From Hyphomicrobiales bacterium (GTDB lineage: Bacteria > Pseudomonadota > Alphaproteobacteria > Rhizobiales > CAYWUX01): a DNA stretch of 8,523 nt. The stretch is taken from the NCBI GenBank assembly GCA_028279265.1, contig JANQOC010000371.1:1-8523 (forward strand), given 5' to 3'. The notes under the pieces were generated by a model. It did not search any database, was not told the DNA's origin, and worked only from the letters and a program-made list of their open reading frames with translations. Positions 6,327 to 8,523 of the stretch are shown here, piece by piece (position 1 is the stretch's first letter; each line of letters begins with the position of its first letter). A program made the position numbers and the translations under genes.

Positions 6327-7379
6327 ATGACAAGGCATTGGACAGACTGGCCTGAAGAAATAATTAATCAGCTGAGAGCGGGCTGCGTCATTCCGGCGTC
6401 ACCGCTGGCCCTGACCCGGAGTCGGGAATTTGATGCCATTCGCCAGCGCGCCCTCGTGCGATATTACTGTGATGCGGGAGCCGGGGGACTGGCCATTGGT
6501 GTTCACACGACCCAGTTCGAAATTCGCGATGTCGGTCTCTATCGCCCGGTCCTCGAAACCGTGGCTCTTGAGCTGGACAACTGGCAGCAGGCACCGATTA
6601 TCAGGATTGCAGGCATCGTCGGCAGGACGGACCAAGCGCGCGCCGAAGCCGAGATAGCCCGCGAGCTGGGTTTTCACGCCGGGCTGTTAAGCCTGGCCGG
6701 TTTTCAGGGTGTCAGCGAGGATGAATTAATCGAACACTGCCGGGCTATTGCCGCGGAGATACCGGTCATCGGCTTTTATCTGCAACCGGCCGTCGGCGGA
6801 ATTCCGCTTGCCGTTTCCTTCTGGCGAAGGTTTTCGCAAATCGAAAATGTCGCGGCCATCAAGATCGCCCCGTTTAACCGATACCAGACCCTCGATGTGG
6901 TTCGCGGTGTTGTCCTCGCCGGCGCAGAGGACCGGATTACCCTCTATACCGGCAACGATGACAACATCGTTATGGATCTGGTTTCTCCTTTCCGGCTTAG
7001 TCGCGACGACAAGATCGTTGAAATGAGAATTGCCGGCGGCCTCCTGGGTCACTGGTCGGTGTGGACGAAATCGGCGGTGGACATATTTAATCGCTGCCGC
7101 TCGGGGCCGCTGAATGAAGACTTGCTGGCTCTTGCCGGGCAGGTTACGGATTGCAATGCGGCATTTTTTGACGTGGCCAATAATTTCAAGGGTTGCATTC
7201 CGGGGATCCACGAAATATTACGTCGCCAGGGTATATTTGAAGGCGTTTGGTGCCTGGATGCGGACGAGGCATTGGGTCCCGGACAGGCCGGGGAAATCGA
7301 CCGGGTCTATCGCAGCTATCCGAGCCTCAATGACGATGCGTTTGTTACGGACAATCTGGATCGATGGCTGAGCAGCTAA
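6327..7379 (+). CDS. DapA-like (dihydrodipicolinate synthase/N-acetylneuraminate lyase family) aldolase or lyase
   Basis: This 350-residue TIM-barrel protein is somewhat longer than the usual 290-310. The Schiff-base lysine is K179 in VAAIKIAPF, and the partner tyrosine is Y151 in GFYLQPAVGG. The threonine pair of the phosphate/carboxylate loop is T61-T62 in GLAIGVHTTQF, where DapA proper has GTTGE, so the pyruvate-carboxylate loop differs. The family forms or breaks C-C bonds (or dehydrates) through an imine on the lysine, often with pyruvate or a 2-oxo acid. The altered loop makes true dihydrodipicolinate synthesis unlikely. A GGGAAAGG tract is present upstream but about 14 nt away, so the ribosome site is weak and coupling to the acetyltransferase gene may help. 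It is the last gene of the SDR-GNAT-DapA trio; tetR follows with its own promoter. Confidence 0.9.
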   Translation: MTRHWTDWPEEIINQLRAGCVIPASPLALTRSREFDAIRQRALVRYYCDAGAGGLAIGVHTTQFEIRDVGLYRPVLETVALELDNWQQAPIIRIAGIVGRTDQARAEAEIARELGFHAGLLSLAGFQGVSEDELIEHCRAIAAEIPVIGFYLQPAVGGIPLAVSFWRRFSQIENVAAIKIAPFNRYQTLDVVRGVVLAGAEDRITLYTGNDDNIVMDLVSPFRLSRDDKIVEMRIAGGLLGHWSVWTKSAVDIFNRCRSGPLNEDLLALAGQVTDCNAAFFDVANNFKGCIPGIHEILRRQGIFEGVWCLDADEALGPGQAGEIDRVYRSYPSLNDDAFVTDNLDRWLSS

Positions 7380-7384
7380 ACCCC

Positions 7385-7413
7385 TTTACAAGCAGAAGGT
7401 AAAGCGCTATAAG
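7385..7413 (+). promoter_or_regulatory. Promoter of the tetR gene
   Basis: TTTACA (7385-7390, five of six) and TATAAG (7408-7413, five of six) are separated by exactly 17 bp. Transcription would start near 7420, at the centre of the palindromic operator, giving a leader of about 78 nt. The -35 also lies in a small inverted repeat, CTTTAC (7384-7389) with GTAAAG (7399-7404). This is the best-formed promoter in the window. Confidence 0.65.
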
Positions 7414-7432
7414 TAACTAGATAGTTACTTAT
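7409..7432. promoter_or_regulatory. Perfect palindromic operator upstream of tetR, site 4
   Basis: Arms ATAAGTAACTA and TAGTTACTTAT (11 bp each, no mismatch) flank a 2-bp spacer GA. It overlaps the -10 and the predicted start point, which is the classical arrangement for a self-repressing TetR-family gene. The same half-site recurs at 426-445, 3098-3106, 3126-3145 and 8153-8172. The palindrome is directly visible; binding by the adjacent regulator is inferred. Confidence 0.85.
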
Positions 7433-7446
7433 TTTATCCGATATTG

Positions 7447-7476
7447 CAGATATCTGATACTGAAGAGAATACTCTT
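7447..7476 (+). repeat. Palindrome and small hairpin in the tetR leader
   Basis: CAGATATCTG (7447-7456) is a perfect 10-bp palindrome, and AAGAG-AATA-CTCTT (7463-7476) is a perfect 5-bp stem with a 4-nt loop. Both are in the predicted 5' leader, and the hairpin ends 11 nt before the GGAG at 7488. They could affect message stability or translation, but short palindromes in AT-rich DNA also arise by chance. Confidence 0.3.
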
Positions 7477-7497
7477 AATGCTTGATTGGAGATGTTG

Positions 7498-8130
7498 GTG
7501 CTAAACAAGGTTTCTAAACGCAATCCTGAGAGAACAAAAGAGTTAATTCACCAGGCGGCTCTTACAGAATTCTCCGATAATGGCTACGGGGGCGCGCGGG
7601 TCGACATGATCGCCGAACGTGCCGGTGTCAACAAGCGCATGATTTACCATTATTATGGCAGCAAGGATGATCTCTTCCTCTATGTTCTCGAATGTGCTTA
7701 CGAGAAAATTCGCTCCCATGAAGCCAAGCTCGATCTGAAAATGATGGGTCCTGAGGATGCGGTGCGGGAACTCGTCAGGTTTACATTCCTCTACCACCTG
7801 AAAAATCCCGAATTCATGCGATTGCTCAACAATGAAAATCTCTACAAAGCGGAACACATCAAGAAGTCGAAAAAAATCAGAAAGATGCATTCTCCTTTTG
7901 AGGATTTAATGAAGGACGTTTTGATACGCGGGGAAATGGAGGGGGTTTTCAGGAAGAATGTGGATCCCGTCCAGTTTTATATCACCGTTGCGTCCGTGGC
8001 CTATTTTTATCTTTCGAACATCTTCACCCTGAGCACCATATTTGGCCGCAAACTGAATTCCAAGTCCGAGCTGGATCAGCGGCTGGAGCATTGCATTGAC
8101 GTCATTCTTGGCTATTTGCGACCGGTATAG
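7498..8130 (+). CDS. TetR-family transcriptional regulator
   Basis: This 210-residue DNA-binding repressor is counted from GTG 7498, which lies 6 nt after GGAG (7488-7491). ATG 7492 directly abuts that GGAG, and TTG 7486 also reads in frame, so the start is uncertain by up to four codons. The N-terminal TetR domain is clear: helix 1 with ALTEFSDNGYGGARVDMIAERAGVNKRMIYHYYGSKDDLF (21-60), where the helix-turn-helix spans about 35-53 and ends in the usual YHYYGSKDDL. The C-terminal ligand/dimer domain (about 80-205), with FLYHLKNPEFMRLLNNENL and the hydrophobic AYFYLSNIF stretch, resembles RutR-like or AefR-like regulators. The ligand is unknown. The perfect palindrome in its promoter implies autorepression. 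Copies of that site before every other transcription unit imply that it governs the whole cluster. Confidence 0.95.
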   Translation: MLNKVSKRNPERTKELIHQAALTEFSDNGYGGARVDMIAERAGVNKRMIYHYYGSKDDLFLYVLECAYEKIRSHEAKLDLKMMGPEDAVRELVRFTFLYHLKNPEFMRLLNNENLYKAEHIKKSKKIRKMHSPFEDLMKDVLIRGEMEGVFRKNVDPVQFYITVASVAYFYLSNIFTLSTIFGRKLNSKSELDQRLEHCIDVILGYLRPV

Positions 8131-8143
8131 GAAAAAAATTTGC

Positions 8144-8173
8144 TTGAATTAATATTCACCGAACAGTTACTTA
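8144..8173 (+). promoter_or_regulatory. Candidate promoter for the Gfo/Idh gene
   Basis: TTGAAT (8144-8149) and TACTTA (8168-8173), with 18-bp spacing, are the best pair found. TAATAT (8150-8155) is an alternative -10 at the offset used at sites 3 and 4, but it lacks a -35. All options are overlapped by the operator at 8153-8172. Confidence 0.3.
8153..8172. promoter_or_regulatory. TetR-type operator candidate, site 5 (before the Gfo/Idh gene)
   Basis: The sequence is TATTCACCG-AA-CAGTTACTT, followed by AT. It shares ATTCAC with sites 1 and 3 and GTTACTTAT with sites 3 and 4. It lies 67 bp before the ATG at 8240 and just after tetR, so the downstream oxidoreductase probably has its own controlled promoter in addition to any read-through from tetR. 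Confidence 0.6.
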
Positions 8174-8239
8174 TTGTCTCCGGCACCCCGGAAAAGTGTC
8201 TCGCAGAATGAGTCTTACAGCGATGAGAAGGGTTTGAAA

Positions 8240-8523
8240 ATGGCAGAAATCAGATTGGGACTGATTATGAACGGGGTCACGGGGCGCATGGGAACGAACC
8301 AGCATCTTATTCGCTCGGTCCTGGCCATTCGCAATCAGGGAGGTGTCGAACTGGCCAATGGCGACCGGGTCATGCTCGACCCCATTCTCGTTGGACGTAA
8401 TGCCGGTAAAGTGGAGAGCCTCGCCGCCGCCCACGGCATCGAACGCTGGACGACCGATCTCGATGCGGCCATCGCCAATCCGGAGGACCGGCTGTTTTTC
8501 GATGCTGCATCCACAAACCTGCG
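8240..8523 (+). CDS. Gfo/Idh/MocA-type oxidoreductase, N-terminal part (runs off the window)
   Basis: There are 94 complete codons before the right edge. The protein begins MAEIRLGLIMNGVTGRMGTN, where GVTGRMG (12-18) is the NAD(P)-binding glycine loop. The following segment, with DPILVGRNAGKVESLAAAHGIERWTTDLDAAI (47-78) and LFFDAAS, is the standard first Rossmann half of the glucose-fructose oxidoreductase/inositol dehydrogenase family. In that family the second, C-terminal domain holds the catalytic lysine and histidine; here it lies beyond the window. The MNGVTGRMG form also recalls DapB-like reductases, but the DPILVGRN and TTDLDAAI context favours Gfo/Idh. An AAGGG (8228-8232) lies 7 nt before the ATG. 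Operator site 5 upstream places it in the same regulon as the importer and enzymes. The substrate is unknown. Confidence 0.85.
   Translation, partial: MAEIRLGLIMNGVTGRMGTNQHLIRSVLAIRNQGGVELANGDRVMLDPILVGRNAGKVESLAAAHGIERWTTDLDAAIANPEDRLFFDAASTNL

Noticed and set aside
7384..7404. Inverted repeat CTTTAC/GTAAAG as a terminator for the DapA-like gene
   Set aside because: The stem is AT-rich, no T-run follows, and it contains the -35 of tetR, so it is more likely promoter sequence.

Overview
The window looks like accessory metabolic DNA from a proteobacterium, most likely an alphaproteobacterium. That placement is an inference from moderate GC content (judged by eye), gene style and gene content, and no marker gene fixes the taxon. 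It holds nine genes plus the start of a tenth. There are no RNA genes, mobile elements, CRISPR arrays or attachment sites that I can see.

Layout, left to right. (1) Positions 1-313, minus strand: the N-terminal part of an FAD-dependent oxidoreductase of the phytoene-desaturase-like type. (2) 480-1490, plus: a stand-alone MetE-type zinc methyltransferase (or alkyltransferase) catalytic domain. (3) 1528-3063, minus: ATPase and permease of a NitT/TauT/thiamine-precursor-type ABC importer, with the periplasmic binding protein divergent at 3182-4192, plus. (4) 4416-7379, plus: a tight trio of an SDR-like NAD(P)-binding protein that lacks the catalytic lysine, a two-domain GNAT acetyltransferase, and a DapA-like Schiff-base aldolase/lyase. 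(5) 7498-8130, plus: a TetR-family regulator. (6) 8240 to the window end, plus: the N-terminus of a Gfo/Idh/MocA-type oxidoreductase.

The main result is regulatory. The same operator-like sequence, with the right half T/C-A/G-GTTACTT, occurs in all four promoter-bearing intergenic regions and I found it nowhere inside the genes. It lies between the FAD enzyme and the MetE-like gene (426-445), in the permease/binding-protein divergent region (3126-3145 plus a half-site at 3098-3106), upstream of tetR (7409-7432, a perfect inverted repeat with 11-bp arms) and upstream of the Gfo/Idh gene (8153-8172). At most of these sites it overlaps recognisable -10 or -35 elements. The simplest reading is a self-contained regulon. 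The TetR protein would repress its own gene, the importer, the enzymes and the flanking oxidoreductases, and release them when a small molecule, perhaps the imported compound or a metabolite of it, is present.

How the genes could work together (inference): the ABC system imports a small organic solute. The DapA-like lyase, the Gfo/Idh and FAD oxidoreductases, the MetE-like transferase, the acetyltransferase and the SDR-like protein then transform it. I do not recognise a described pathway with this exact set, and the substrate cannot be read from the sequence.
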